Positions 48,728-60,405 of a stretch of 64,000 nucleotides of DNA are shown here, one piece after another. The stretch covers positions 12,220,001 through 12,284,000 of the forward strand of contig NC_074713.1 of the NCBI RefSeq assembly GCF_947242115.1, in the 5' to 3' direction. The first letter of the stretch is position 1. Each line of letters opens with the position of its first letter. The stretch is from Biomphalaria glabrata (lineage: Eukaryota; Mollusca; Gastropoda; Planorbidae). A program made the translations under genes and the position numbers. Below the pieces are notes generated by a model, which saw nothing but the letters and a program-made list of their open reading frames with translations, did no database searches and was not told the DNA's origin.

Positions 48728-51700
48728 TCACTTCAATGTCATTCTAGACAATAGATCAGCTACAATATTCACAGATCCACTAATAGCTTTCACTTCAAAT
48801 TTATATTCCTGTAGTGCTAAGAACCATCTATAAACACGACTGTTTTTCATGCTCTTTTGCTGTATATACTGAATAGGTTTATGATCAGTTAATAATATGA
48901 ATTTCCTTCCTATTAAATAGCTCTCTAGCTTAGTAATTACCCATATTACAGCTAAGGCTTCTCTTTCAATGACACTATATTTTTTCTCTGCCTCTGACAA
49001 TTTTCTGCTTACATATAATATAGGATGTAAGTTATCATAGTTCTGCATTAAACAACCACCAATAGCATTACCAGATGCATCAGTTGTGACATAAAATATT
49101 TTGTCTTTATCAGGTAGTCTTAATATTAGTTCATGACTAAAAACATCTTTAATTCTGTCAATAGCTTTCACACATTCCTCATTGCAAACTACTTTTTGAG
49201 GTTTTCCTTTTTTAAGTAAGTCATTTAGTGGATTCACTATTTCTGCTAAGTTCTTTATAAACTTTCTGTAATAATTTACTATTCCCAATATGCTTTTAAT
49301 TTGTCTTTTTGTTGTAGGTATTTCAATATTAAGTACTTTCTTTATGTTATCTTCAATAGGGCTAATCATGTTGTTATTTACTTTATGTCCTAAGAAAATT
49401 ATTTCCTCCAATCCTATTTCTACTTTTTCTGCTTGAATTGTAAGTCCACTTTCTTTTATTATTTTGAATACTTCTTTTACATCTACCAAATGTTCCTCCC
49501 AACTATTATTAAAAATACATATGTCATCCAAATAGCAAATAACATTTTCTTTGTTTCCAATTATCATGTTCATCATTCTATTAAATGTGGCAGGTGCATT
49601 TACTAATCCAAAACTCATATAATTCCATTGAAAAATACCATATGGTGTTACAAATGCTGTGTAAGGTTTTGCATTTTCTGTTAAAGGTATTTGCCAATAA
49701 CCTTTAGTTAAATCTAATTTAGTAAAAAATTTTGCTCCATTTAATTTATGTAAAATATCCTCTATATTTGGCATTGGATATGGGTCAAATTCTGTGATGT
49801 TGTTAAGTTTCCTATAATCAATACATAACCTTATATCTCCATTCTTCTTTTTGGCTATCACAATTGGTGAAGCATAAGGAGATGTTGATGGCTCAATTAT
49901 ACCTGATTCTAGTAAATTGTCTATTTCTTTCTTTACTTTGTCTTGTAAATGTAGCGGTATTCTATATGGCTTAAGCTTGATAGGTTTTGAGTCTGTTACT
50001 TTAATGTCATGTTTAATAATATTAGTTTTTCCTGGTATGCTGGAAAAAATTTCTTTGTATTCCTGTATTATTTTAGTTATATCTTTTGACTTTTCCTTAG
50101 TTAGATTATTAAGATTAATCTTTTGCCAAGTTTGATTCTCTTTTGTTTCTATTACAGGTATTTCCTTAATATCATTTTCATTATGATTTTCATTTGTTAT
50201 TATCATCAAGCATTCTTCTCTTTCTGAAAATTTATTTTCTATTTTCTCCTGAATGTTTTGTATTAACTCATCTTCTCTATCATGATATAGTTTCAAATTA
50301 TTTATGTGATATGTTTTAATTTTCCCATTTATTTCAATTTGATAATTCACATCACTAATTTGTTTTATCACCTTAAATGGACCTTTCCATTGTTTACCAA
50401 TTTTATTTTTCAGGTCATTTATTAATATTAATACATTGTTTCCTACTTCTAGTGTTTTCAATTGTCTTTTCTTATTTAAATTCTCATGAGCACTTTGTTT
50501 GTACTTCTTATTGTTGTTATATGCTTGAGTCCATATTTCTTTCAATTCTGTTGTGATTGTTGTTTCACTGTCATTATTTAATTTCTTCTCATTGTCTATT
50601 AGATTTTCTTTAAAAACATCTAATTCATCTCTGGGTTTTCTTCCATGTATTATTTCATATGGTGAAAATTGTGTTGCTTCATGGATGTTGTTTCTATGAG
50701 CAAATAGTACATAGTTAATGTAATGATCCCACTTGTTCTGATTATTCTGAATTATCTTTGTTAGTGATCTTTTTAATGAACCACCATATCGTTCACATAA
50801 ACCGTTACTCTCTGAAGAGTATATGTGTTGTATATTATATTGTTTAGTCCATTTCTTAAATTGTTCTGACTTAAACTGAGATCCCTGATCACTCAATATA
50901 ATTTTAGGTATACCATGTCTTGTAATTACTTTTTGAGTTATGGCATTAATGATATTCTCTGCACTTGTATTTGATAATGGGATTGCCTCTGGATATCTAC
51001 TAAACATGTCTATTACTGTTAGAATGTATTTGTTATTATTTTCAGTTTGAATTAAAGGACCTATTAAATCAATAGATACTTTCTGAAATGGTGCTGTAGG
51101 TTCATCCATTTCTTGAATAGGTGCTTTATTCACTAGGCTTTTGTTAGATCTCTTTTGACATATGTCACATGAGTTTATGTATTTGTTAATTGTTGCTTTC
51201 ATTTTGGGCCAAAATACTTGTTTTGACAAATTCCTATAACATTTCTTTACTCCCCTATGTGCTGCTAAATTATTATCATGTGTCATGATTAAAACATCTT
51301 TCCAATATTTCTGTGGTAAGACAAGTTGTTTTATTTTCTTGTTATCATTACTTGTTTGTCTAAATAATATTTTATTCTCTATACAAAATTTCTCCATTGG
51401 ATTATTATTGTTTTTATCTGATATTCTTGAATAAATTTTCCCAATAATATTATCATTCATTTGTTCTAATGCAAATGTGGGTGTTGTTTCTTTTTCACTT
51501 TGAGATATTTGTGTTTCAAGACTATTTTGTGTTTCATTTTCTATCTCTTTTTCCTTAACATCTGTATTTTCTATTTGTATTACATTACTGGTTTCTTTTT
51601 CTTTATCATTACTTATTACATTTATTGTATTTTCCTGTTTCTTATCTTGTTTATCCATTGATCTTGTTATTACCATACTTGTTATATTTTGTGTTTCTAT

Positions 51701-53191
51701 GTTTTCATGATTTTGTCTTATGTTTTTGTATTTGTTTTGCCAGTCTTCTAATTCTTTTCTTGAACATTCTTTAACTCCTTTTATGTTTCCTACTAACATA
51801 TCATATCTCATTTCTGGTATTGCAATGCCATCACAATAACCAGTGAAAAATGGAGTTTCAATGTATACCCTTATAGCTTTAAATTCCCTTACGGTGCCAT
51901 CTGCTAATTCTACTTTCTTAGTAAACCCTTTATACCAATGAGGTTTGACAAATTTAGTTTTTACTGCCAAGGTGTTACAACCTGAATCCCTGATTAATTC
52001 CACCGGAATTCTATCTACAAATCCTGGGTACACTGCAAAATTGTTCCTATTTCCTTCCATGAAATATATCCTATCTGTACCTTTATTTTTGTATTCCCTA
52101 CTGTAACTCCTATTTCTATAATTTCCCCTGTCATTCCTATCTCTACTCCTATATCTACTGTTATTTTGTTCATTGTATCTATTTCTACTTCCAGACCTAC
52201 TATTCCCTCTTCTACAGTTAGCTGCTATATGACCTTTTCCTTGACATTTAAAACAAGTTATTTCACTATATTTCCTATTTCCACTATTTGATCTGTTTCT
52301 ATTTCTACTTCTATCAACATTTTCTTTGGTGTATCCTATTAAATCTACTTTGCTCTTATCCCTATCAGAAAATGGTTTATTTGGATAGGCATTTTTGTAT
52401 ACTCTCATTATTTCTGTTATTTCATCTATAGTTTTTGGGTTTCTTTCTCTAATAAAAGATTGTAATTGAGGATCACATTTATTTACAAAGTTGTCCACTA
52501 GAATAAAATTTTTTAATCCCTCATAAGAGTTATTCACTTTTTCTAATTTTACCCACTTATTGAAAAAATCCTTTTCCATATTAATGGTAGTTTGGGGTTC
52601 TATTTCTAAAGATGGTATATTGTCAAAATATTTCTTTCTAAAAGTTGTAGCATTATGACCATAGGCATTCAATAACTCTCTTTTTAAAACCTGATAGCTA
52701 TCATCAATATGATGGTCATGATTTTGGCATATTGTTAGAGCTTGACCATGAACAAAGTCTATCAGTATTTCAGACCATTCTTCTTCAGGCATATTAAATG
52801 TAGACATTTTTGCCTCATATCTTTTCAGAAAATCACCAATGTCATCCTTCTGTTCATCAAAACTTTGTATCTTTCTCTTTAGCCATGTCTGTGAATTAGG
52901 GTTGTCTCTTTGTGTGGTACTATTTGAGTTATTTGTGTTATTTCCTTGTTCAGTTTGAGCTCTGGCTTGTGCTGCATCCAATCTCATCTTCTCCATTTTA
53001 GCTTCATGTTCTCTAATTTTTTCTCTTTCTTTGTCTTGCCTTTCTATCTCTTGTCTTTGACGTTCTGTTTCTTCCCTCACAACTTGCTGTACATAAGCTG
53101 CTAAGTCCTTTCCTTTTAACTCCATGGCCTTTCCATCCTGCATAGCTGCTTCCTTAACCTCCTTAAGGTCCACATATGATGATGTAGCCAT
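48728..53191 (-). CDS. Gag-Pol polyprotein with gag-PR-INT-RT-RH order
   Basis: One frame of 1487 codons. Residues 1-290 are gag-like with a charged coiled-coil-like start (about 30-80, rich in E/R/K/Q). A CCHC zinc knuckle is at 313-326 (CFKCQGKGHIAANC), flanked by Arg/Ser-rich sequence to about 365. The aspartic protease active site is RDSG at 401-404. Integrase follows: the HHCC finger (H638, H645, C675, C678), then the rve core with acidic residues D708, D768 and E800, and a C-terminal domain to about 970 (WKGPFKV). RT lies at about 1060-1260 with LDLTKGYWQIPL at 1159-1170 and YLDD at 1220-1223. RNase H lies at about 1365-1485 with TDASG at 1370-1374, E1411 and TDHKPI at 1435-1440. RT and RNase H are plainly Ty3/gypsy-like. 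Finding gag and pol in one frame means no frameshift signal is needed between them. It is a mobile-element gene, not a host gene. Confidence 0.95.
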   Translation of the reverse strand: MATSSYVDLKEVKEAAMQDGKAMELKGKDLAAYVQQVVREETERQRQEIERQDKEREKIREHEAKMEKMRLDAAQARAQTEQGNNTNNSNSTTQRDNPNSQTWLKRKIQSFDEQKDDIGDFLKRYEAKMSTFNMPEEEWSEILIDFVHGQALTICQNHDHHIDDSYQVLKRELLNAYGHNATTFRKKYFDNIPSLEIEPQTTINMEKDFFNKWVKLEKVNNSYEGLKNFILVDNFVNKCDPQLQSFIRERNPKTIDEITEIMRVYKNAYPNKPFSDRDKSKVDLIGYTKENVDRSRNRNRSNSGNRKYSEITCFKCQGKGHIAANCRRGNSRSGSRNRYNEQNNSRYRSRDRNDRGNYRNRSYSREYKNKGTDRIYFMEGNRNNFAVYPGFVDRIPVELIRDSGCNTLAVKTKFVKPHWYKGFTKKVELADGTVREFKAIRVYIETPFFTGYCDGIAIPEMRYDMLVGNIKGVKECSRKELEDWQNKYKNIRQNHENIETQNITSMVITRSMDKQDKKQENTINVISNDKEKETSNVIQIENTDVKEKEIENETQNSLETQISQSEKETTPTFALEQMNDNIIGKIYSRISDKNNNNPMEKFCIENKILFRQTSNDNKKIKQLVLPQKYWKDVLIMTHDNNLAAHRGVKKCYRNLSKQVFWPKMKATINKYINSCDICQKRSNKSLVNKAPIQEMDEPTAPFQKVSIDLIGPLIQTENNNKYILTVIDMFSRYPEAIPLSNTSAENIINAITQKVITRHGIPKIILSDQGSQFKSEQFKKWTKQYNIQHIYSSESNGLCERYGGSLKRSLTKIIQNNQNKWDHYINYVLFAHRNNIHEATQFSPYEIIHGRKPRDELDVFKENLIDNEKKLNNDSETTITTELKEIWTQAYNNNKKYKQSAHENLNKKRQLKTLEVGNNVLILINDLKNKIGKQWKGPFKVIKQISDVNYQIEINGKIKTYHINNLKLYHDREDELIQNIQEKIENKFSEREECLMIITNENHNENDIKEIPVIETKENQTWQKINLNNLTKEKSKDITKIIQEYKEIFSSIPGKTNIIKHDIKVTDSKPIKLKPYRIPLHLQDKVKKEIDNLLESGIIEPSTSPYASPIVIAKKKNGDIRLCIDYRKLNNITEFDPYPMPNIEDILHKLNGAKFFTKLDLTKGYWQIPLTENAKPYTAFVTPYGIFQWNYMSFGLVNAPATFNRMMNMIIGNKENVICYLDDICIFNNSWEEHLVDVKEVFKIIKESGLTIQAEKVEIGLEEIIFLGHKVNNNMISPIEDNIKKVLNIEIPTTKRQIKSILGIVNYYRKFIKNLAEIVNPLNDLLKKGKPQKVVCNEECVKAIDRIKDVFSHELILRLPDKDKIFYVTTDASGNAIGGCLMQNYDNLHPILYVSRKLSEAEKKYSVIEREALAVIWVITKLESYLIGRKFILLTDHKPIQYIQQKSMKNSRVYRWFLALQEYKFEVKAISGSVNIVADLLSRMTLK

Positions 53192-55557
53192 TGTATGTTA
53201 TTTTCACTCAAATTTATATATTTTTACTTAGCCTATATTAGTTATGGCTATACTTTAAACTTATTTTATTTTTAAGTTTTTTCAAACTTTTATATAAGTT
53301 TTAAATGTTATGTCTCTATCTATAGATTTAGTAAATGTGTAAATCTAGTCTGAGTTATTATGGTTATATTCAAATCTGTATATTAGGTCTAGTATCACAC
53401 AAATTTAAATCTAGTATATTATAGTGTATATACTTGTACAATTTAGATCTATAGTTATCAAGAGCACTATGACTATTAGTATGAATAACTATGATCAATT
53501 TTAAAATTTGGTATGACTGAAGTGTCTAGAGTAAATTCAAAGACTGTCTAGAGTCTAGATCTAGAGTAGATTATGGTTCTTTTTAACCATACGAAACAAA
53601 TATGTCCATACAATGTCAAATATATCGTTAACAAGATATATATATCTAGAATGTACTACCTTCATTCATCTTTTAATTAATAATATTCTCAAATTAGAGT
53701 CCAGATGATTTAATTGTACCAAAGAGAGAGATGTACAACAATTTGCAGATCTAAATTTAGCCAGACGACAGTGTTTGACTACATAGCCAGTTTCGGCATT
53801 ATTCTCATGGCAAAATCATATTTGATTTTAACCGCTCAAACTAAAATTATTTTAGTCTGATTCACAGTAAAAGAATCCTACCCGCACTTTCTATCATTAA
53901 GTGAAAAAAAAATACAGATCTAATTAAATTAATAAAAATAAATAATTTAAAATAATATAAACAAATGAAATAATTAAAATGAGACTATCGCTATGGGTTG
54001 GGATGTGACAATATGGCACACAATGATAACGTCACGAAGTAACCAGGCAACAACGGATATGACGTTTGCACAAACAAAACAAATTACAATCCTAAACGTA
54101 TAATATAGCTTTTCATCTAAATTACGTCTTCTACCCCGACGGGTTTTAAGGCGCACCACCTGATTTTTCTCAGGCTAACGTACCAAATTTAGACAAAATC
54201 TATTTCTAAGGCAATCTAAACATACACTAATAAGAAAAATGGCACTTAGCTTTTGATAAGAAAGATCCCTTTGTTCGGACTCCCGAATATGCTAGATCAC
54301 AACAAATTCCACTGCCTCTCTTCCAGTTCTGACTCGGTTCTCCGGTGCTACCAGTATCCCACGTAATGCCACAGATGTCTTGATATGCCACAGCAAAATG
54401 AGCAAAATGTTTCAGTTTCTTCGACGACTGTTGATGACCGTATGTGTAGTTCCGACGACCTTGTGTACACAGTTACTGACGAATAGGTTAACGGTTCTTC
54501 TGGCGATGACTTGACTTGTGTAGATGACAACTGACAAATAACAGTCTCTTGACGGCAACTTGATCTGGACGACTGACGAATAACGAATTTCTTGACGGCG
54601 ACTTGATCTGGACGACTGACGAATAACGAATTTCTTGACGATGACTTGATCTGGGCTGACGAATAACGGTTCTCTAAAATAGTTCACTGCTTCTGCTGCT
54701 ACTCTGGTAGTACGACGAAGTTTGCTGTTGTACGTTGCTTCACTAGACCAAACTGTCCAATGTAGACTAGGTGAAACCAAGGTCACCTCCGACGCCGTTC
54801 CGTTAGACGATTAACGGTTTTCAACGAAATTAGGTGGATGTAGCTGTTTCCACTACTTCAATATCAGCACGTCTAGATATCGTCTAGACCAACGAATACT
54901 AGATAAATCAATGTTCAGTAATGATAAATATTACTTCACTAACCTTCCAAAGGTTAAACACAGTGACCGTTATAAACGTGGCAAGCAACCGGTTCAATGA
55001 GCAAACTGCTCCACAAGAATCTCTCCAAGGGTAAGACGACAGAGCGATTTCGATTTAGTTAGCTACCAAACTTGTAGTACTCACAATACTTCTGACAGCG
55101 GGCAAACTGTCCTTCTCGAAACTGACGAGGTAAAACTTGATACTCGATGTGGCTCCTATGACGAAGAAAAAAATATGTCCAACAGGTTCACTAACGATCT
55201 CTCACCCGTTATGAATGAACGGTTTCTCTGGTTGTAGGTCGATTCAGCATATGAAGATCAGGCTTTGAGAATATACTGGTTAAGTAGACCAGACGTAACG
55301 ATGATTACTGTCCTGACGAAGGTCACCCTGAGTTAACGGCTCGTTGAACGTGCGATCAAGAAAATGTAGATCTAGAACAAAGTCACTCTGCGCTGATGTT
55401 GTGTTCAGCCGTACTCCGATGAAATCTTTGAAATCTTATATCTTCGAGTGCACGACCCTCACCTGAGTAAACGTTCTGCTTCGAGGTCCGGTTCGATGTT
55501 CGGCTTCATCAGGGGTCCGGCTTCGAGGTTCGGGCTTCGAGCGTCGGGGGTCGCCAC
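53192..55557 (-). other. Long 5' leader of the Gmr1-like element
   Basis: It has 2.37 kb between the 5' LTR and the gag ATG. It holds a tandem repeat of about 43 bp (54551-54670, roughly three units around GACTTGATCTGGACGACTGA, with a degenerate unit before), a TCTAGA-rich AT block (53320-53560), and a run of TTCGAGG/CCGGTTCG-like short repeats near 55480-55550. Minus-strand frames at 54348-54786 reflect the tandem repeats and show no family. No coding function is apparent. Confidence 0.6.
55539..55556 (-). other. Primer-binding-site candidate
   Basis: On the minus strand, one base inside the 5' LTR, the text reads TGGCGACCCCCGACGCTC. TGG is the complement of the tRNA CCA end, as in LTR retrotransposons. 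I did not assign the tRNA. Confidence 0.65.
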
Positions 55558-55918
55558 TGTGATGTTGCTAGTTCAGGCTGTCTTGAAGTCAACCAATTAC
55601 TCTGCAATCGTTTGGGTGTAATTGTTCGGGTGTATTACGTGCAGTTGACCAACAAGTCAAACAAGAACTGGCACATCGATTATAACTAGTGAAGAGATGT
55701 AGTCAACACTGATGAACAATTGTGTAAGGGTTTATTCTGATAAAAGGCCACAGTAGAAGTCTCTGTCACTAAACACGTCGTTACCCTGGAATGTTCTATC
55801 GCTAACTGATTTTTCGGTCTCTAACCCAACATATCCCAAACGTCACTAGTCCCGTTCAATATGCGTCATCTATGGTGCGTCGCTAAATAACTAACCTATA
55901 TAAATAAGGTGTCTAACA
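55558..55918 (-). repeat. 5' LTR of the Gmr1-like element
   Basis: 361 bp. In element orientation it starts TGTTAGACACC with TTATTTATATAGG shortly after, a TATA-like motif, and carries AATAAACCC further on as a possible polyadenylation signal. Confidence 0.96.
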
Positions 55919-58134
55919 GAAGATAACATTAATGATTAAAGATATGGTTTGGAACTAGATCCAGATTTAGAGTAGTTTATTTAATCCGGACATTACATGA
56001 ATTCGAACATTCTGTATTTTTGTGGTCATTACATCTTTATTTTGATATATATTTAATATGAAACTAGCGCGCTGTATAATGTGCTTGTCCATTTTCCAAT
56101 GATTCTAACCCAATTTCCTTCCATTTAGCTATCTTTTTATGTAAGAAAAAAGAATTTCAAATTTGTAAGTCAGGTTGTTGTTTTTTCCTATGTTACCAGG
56201 ATGACTTTACCTCTTACCTAGGGTTAAGACTATATTTTTTGATTGCCTAAGTCTAAGCTAATGAGCCTGGCAATATTTATTCTGGTTGGAGCTGATTTGT
56301 TTGATTCACAAGCCAAGTTGTTTGATTCCATACAAAAAAAAATTAATAGGGTGTTTGAATTAAATTACAATTTTCTTACCAAAATTTATTTCAAACAGCC
56401 AGTTTTGGACATCTTATACTATATTTGTTTTGTTTTTTTATAGAGAATAAATAGGCAAATGTTTGGAGTGAGCTTGGTACATTGAAGTTAAATGCCTAGA
56501 TCTAGACCTACTAGATAGATCTAGATTTATAACAGAGACAATATAGAGGATTCAGCTATTTAGGCAAGAATGGCTATCTTAACCTGTACTATACTACAAA
56601 ATATCATCTGTATTAGAAATTTATTAAATTAATAAACAAAAAAAAATATTCAACACACATCTAATCATGCAAACATAACATAAGTCTAAAAGTCTGTGTA
56701 GAAGTCACTATCCCAGTGACCTAATTTTGGTAGAATAAGTGTGTTCCTATTTTTATTTTTTTGTGTTCGTATTTATGCATAATTTGAAAACATCTTAATT
56801 GACTTAATAATATAAGATAATTTTATTGATCCAGTCAAATGGAAATTCAGTTTGACTACAATTGACAATATCAGCGTAACTACTGTACAAATAACAGTAT
56901 AGACTTATAGATGAAAAAATCGAACAACATTCACACACGAAACACATTCACAACCAGCACTTTATGAATTTCATGTGAGGGGCTATGCTTGGGGATCTTA
57001 AAATTTAGTTAATATTAATATAGAATTAAAATCTGAGTTTATTGATGCCTAAATATAGAGACTGTCTGAAATAAATTATGGTGTCTGGAATCAAATAATG
57101 TGGGTAAATTTTGTCTGAAAACACATGGCCTCTTTAACCTTAAATATAATAACAAATATAGTATTATATAGGTTAGGGGTACAAATATAAGTAGTAATCC
57201 TTATTCTCCTTAAACTAAAGAAGATTTTGATACTTCATTTTCTTTTCTCTATTATGTCAATCCATTGTCAAATTAAATAATGTGCTGTCAAAGTCAAACT
57301 TTAAAATTTTGGCCTATATAGTAGGATAGGCTATTGCTATACTGGCTATAGTATATTTACTATAATTATAATAATAGTATAATAGGTGCCTGAATGGCAT
57401 AAACTGAGATAAACTACTCTAGGAACTAGATCTAGGAGTAGGACTACATCATCATCATTGTCCATTTTTTTCATGAATATAAATTTATAAATTGAATGTT
57501 TATGAATGTAGATCTAGTCTAGTAAGATTCTAGACTGACTAGATCTATTATTTGTATTAAAATTAAGTTACTAACTTAGTCAGTAAGTGTAACTTTTTTA
57601 AACTAGATCTCTGATTAGTAAATCTAGTAAGCTGAAGCGGCTTGCTTGACTCTACCTAAAATTCTGTATAGATTATATATATATTATCACATATAATCTT
57701 CTAGTGAAGATGAAAAACAGGACTGATAATAAACAAGAGTAATCGGACTTTGTAATTGCCAACTCTATCTAATATATAGATAACAAAATAATTAACATTT
57801 ATTTAGAATTAGATTATTTACTTTTTACTAGATCTAGATCTAATAATCATTTTATTTTTTTACTTCCATCATTTATGTAATTTATTCATCAAATTATAGA
57901 TCTACAGCCAGATTTTTAAAAAATAATATTGATCTAGATTCTAAAGTCTAGTGCTAGAAAGGCTAGATCTAGAATATAGCTAGATTGACATCAATGAAAG
58001 TAACCTTCCGGGGGTCCGTTAAAAAATTTGTGTACAAACAATAACAATTTTCTAGAAGATCTAGATCTAGATTCTAGAGTAAGACCTATAGACCTATAGT
58101 CAATACCTAGTATAATACCTAGAAATAGAGTTGA
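55919..58134. other. AT-rich intergenic DNA with a TCTAGA island
   Basis: The island is densest at 57400-57970 (TAGATCTAG, CTAGATCTAGAT). No supported gene; the 66-codon frame at 56243-56443 has no family resemblance. Confidence 0.45.
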
Positions 58135-58281
58135 AGATAATTTACTTCCTAGTCCTGCAGGATGGGACTGGGTCTCAGTGAACTCAGTGGGCAGGGGTTG
58201 AACCCGGGACTTTCGAGGATTACTTGGATTAGTCCAAACGACAGTCCAGCCCGCAAACCGCACTACCAGGCAGCCATCCAA
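58135..58281 (-). mobile_element. tRNA-derived SINE, family B
   Basis: Read on the minus strand it begins GGATGGCTGCCTGGTAGTGC (A-box-like TGGTAGTGCGG) and about 70 bases later has GTCCCGGGTTCAACCCC (B box GGTTCAACCCC). Then it ends GTAAATTATCTTCAACTC. The body differs from family A, so it is a second tRNA-derived SINE. Partial copies are at 25160-25301 and 30630-30735. Confidence 0.7.
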
Positions 58282-58997
58282 GTTATATAGATCTAGTTAT
58301 ATAGTATACGTTATTATCTAGGTCTATATAGACTATAGGCCTAAAGTAAAAACTACTATTTTACAGTAAACCTAATCAAAGCAGTTGTTTACATCTAAGC
58401 AGCTGCTGCCCAATCTGCTGGTACACCGACTCTAGCTGGGTTAACCGTACGTTTTAAAGTTTATTACTTTATATAAAATTTGGTAGATTATAACATCTAG
58501 GATATTTTACTAAAATTCAATTTTTTCCCCTTAGCCTTAGGGCTCATGTGGGCCTCAATCGGTAGTATTGGGCCCAAGTGCAATGAATCCCTTTGCCTCT
58601 TGGTTACTACACCACTGGCTATCGACTTGGTTACTACACCATTGGCTATCGTCCCCCAATGGTCATGGGCCTGGGTTCATTGAATCCCTTCGCACCATGG
58701 ATGCTACACTACTATGTCTATGACTGTATATATAGATTTTAATATAGATGGTCCTAGGTTCAAACCCTGTCCACCACTATCCCTTGCCAGACTGTGGGAG
58801 GTTTAGGCTAGGATTTGCTAATCTTCAAAGTTTGAAGCCACTGAAAGAACATCCAAAACATGTAAACCAATAAAACAAAGGTGATAACATTCCATTGCAC
58901 TAACATTTTGTTTGATTTTGTTTTCCTTTACAGTATGGCAAGTCAAGTACTATATAGATCTATATGATATATCTAGAGACTCTTTACAGATTCAAAT
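58282..58997 (+). promoter_or_regulatory. 5' flank of TMEM160
   Basis: A near-duplicate TTGGTTACTACACCA(C/T)TGGCTATCG lies at 58600-58650. A strong acceptor-like TTTTCCTTTACAG ends at 58933, so the ATG exon may begin at 58934 with a non-coding exon upstream. A promoter was not located. Confidence 0.35.
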
Positions 58998-60354
58998 ATG
59001 ATCACATGCACCTTGTACAGAGCTTGCGTAACATTTAGCAAGAGAGCAGGAGTTGGAGCTCGGTACAGTTTTTGGACAAGCACTAATAATGGTTTCCATC
59101 CTCAGTTATGTAGATTTTCTATGTATTCATCAGTAATAAAGAAATGGAGAGTTAGCCCAGTGTTACAGAAGTTAACAAAATCTTATTCGGTGGCTGCAGA
59201 GGAAAGCAAAACAGCTGAATTAGAAAAACTAAGATCAGAAATGGTAAAAAAAAATTTGTTGCTTTTGTGTAGTTTTGTTTTATAACAATAGAAACACACT
59301 GTGAAGGTATCATAAAAATCTATTTATTTAAGAATCTATTATTAAGGCGGTTACTGAGTGGTAAAGCACTCTTAAGTTTGAATCCTAGTGAAGACTGGGA
59401 TTTTGAACTTTAGGATGCCCTTGAGTCCACCCAACTCAAATGGATACTAGTACCTGACATATGTTTGGAAAGTAAAGGCAGATGGTCTTGTGCATGGGAC
59501 CTTTGTTAACATAGAAATAGATGAACATCATCTACTCCCATAAATCGCAAGTTCTACCTTTGTATTCCTAAGCACTTCTTTTTTATAGAAAGAACTATAT
59601 GGAGAGGTCCTTGATTTGGAAATCACTTCGCTGTTTATCTTATATATTGGTCTAGCTATCTTAACGCTCCAACATAATTATGAGAACGAGGAAGAACTTC
59701 TGTTTTAATCCTATATTGTTTTGTTGCTTTTATTTTTTTTCTCTTTCAAAAAACAATAAAGGTAGGTAGCCTACCTCTTGACTTATTGGTCTAAAGCCAT
59801 GGTTAAGAAATACTACTTAAAGATTGTGAACCGTAAAGAGATATTTGATTAGATTATTAGCTGCTATTATATGTTTACTAGTCTAAGATAATATTGTTCT
59901 ATGAGGGCCTGTTTGAAAAACAATAATACACTTGTAGCTTGTTTCCTAAAATTTATTTATTTTTTTGCTTGATTTACTTTTGTGAACATTTACAAAATTA
60001 ATCACTGATTCTATATCTATATTAATTTCAGAATATACGTCTAGCCAATGAAAATGGTTAGTACAATTTTATTGTGAATAAATTACACTTTTTATTGTAT
60101 AATAGTAATAATATTCTTATTAGAAATATAGAAATACATTTTAATAATTAGATTAATTTAAATTCATGAAATTCTATATTTTTTTAGTAAAGCTTTTTAA
60201 TCTGATAAATTGACATGACTCAGATTATTTTTCTATAAAATTTTTAACAGGATTTCTATCTTGGTGTCGAAATACATATCTTTTAACTGTTGTGGGTGTG
60301 GCAATGATTACAGAGGCTACAACAGAAGTAGCAATGGATGCTGGTTTCTGTGAG

Positions 60355-60405
<51 letters not shown>

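Larger units (their letters stand above)
47791..55918 (-). mobile_element. Complete-looking Gmr1-like LTR retrotransposon (Ty3/gypsy RT, copia-like domain order)
   Basis: The element is 8128 bp and reads on the minus strand. It has two 361-bp LTRs (55558-55918 is the 5' one, 47791-48151 the 3' one), TG...CA ends, and a 4-bp target duplication GAAG (47787-47790 and 55919-55922). Internal parts in element order are a primer-binding-site candidate, a 2.4-kb leader, one gag-pol frame (53191-48728), a 0.55-kb 3' region and a polypurine tract. Pol order is protease, integrase, RT, RNase H, unlike ordinary Ty3/gypsy elements, and matches the Gmr1 clade described by Goodwin and Poulter. The LTRs differ at about one site, so the insertion is recent in evolutionary terms. 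No envelope-like frame was seen. It looks whole. Confidence 0.92.

Noticed and set aside
49917-50135. Plus-strand frame inside the LTR element
   Set aside because: Antisense shadow of the polyprotein.
54348-54786. Overlapping minus-strand frames of 60 and 124 codons in the leader of the LTR element, considered as an envelope-like or accessory gene
   Set aside because: They follow a ~43-bp tandem repeat, lie before gag, and have no signal peptide, membrane span or known domain.
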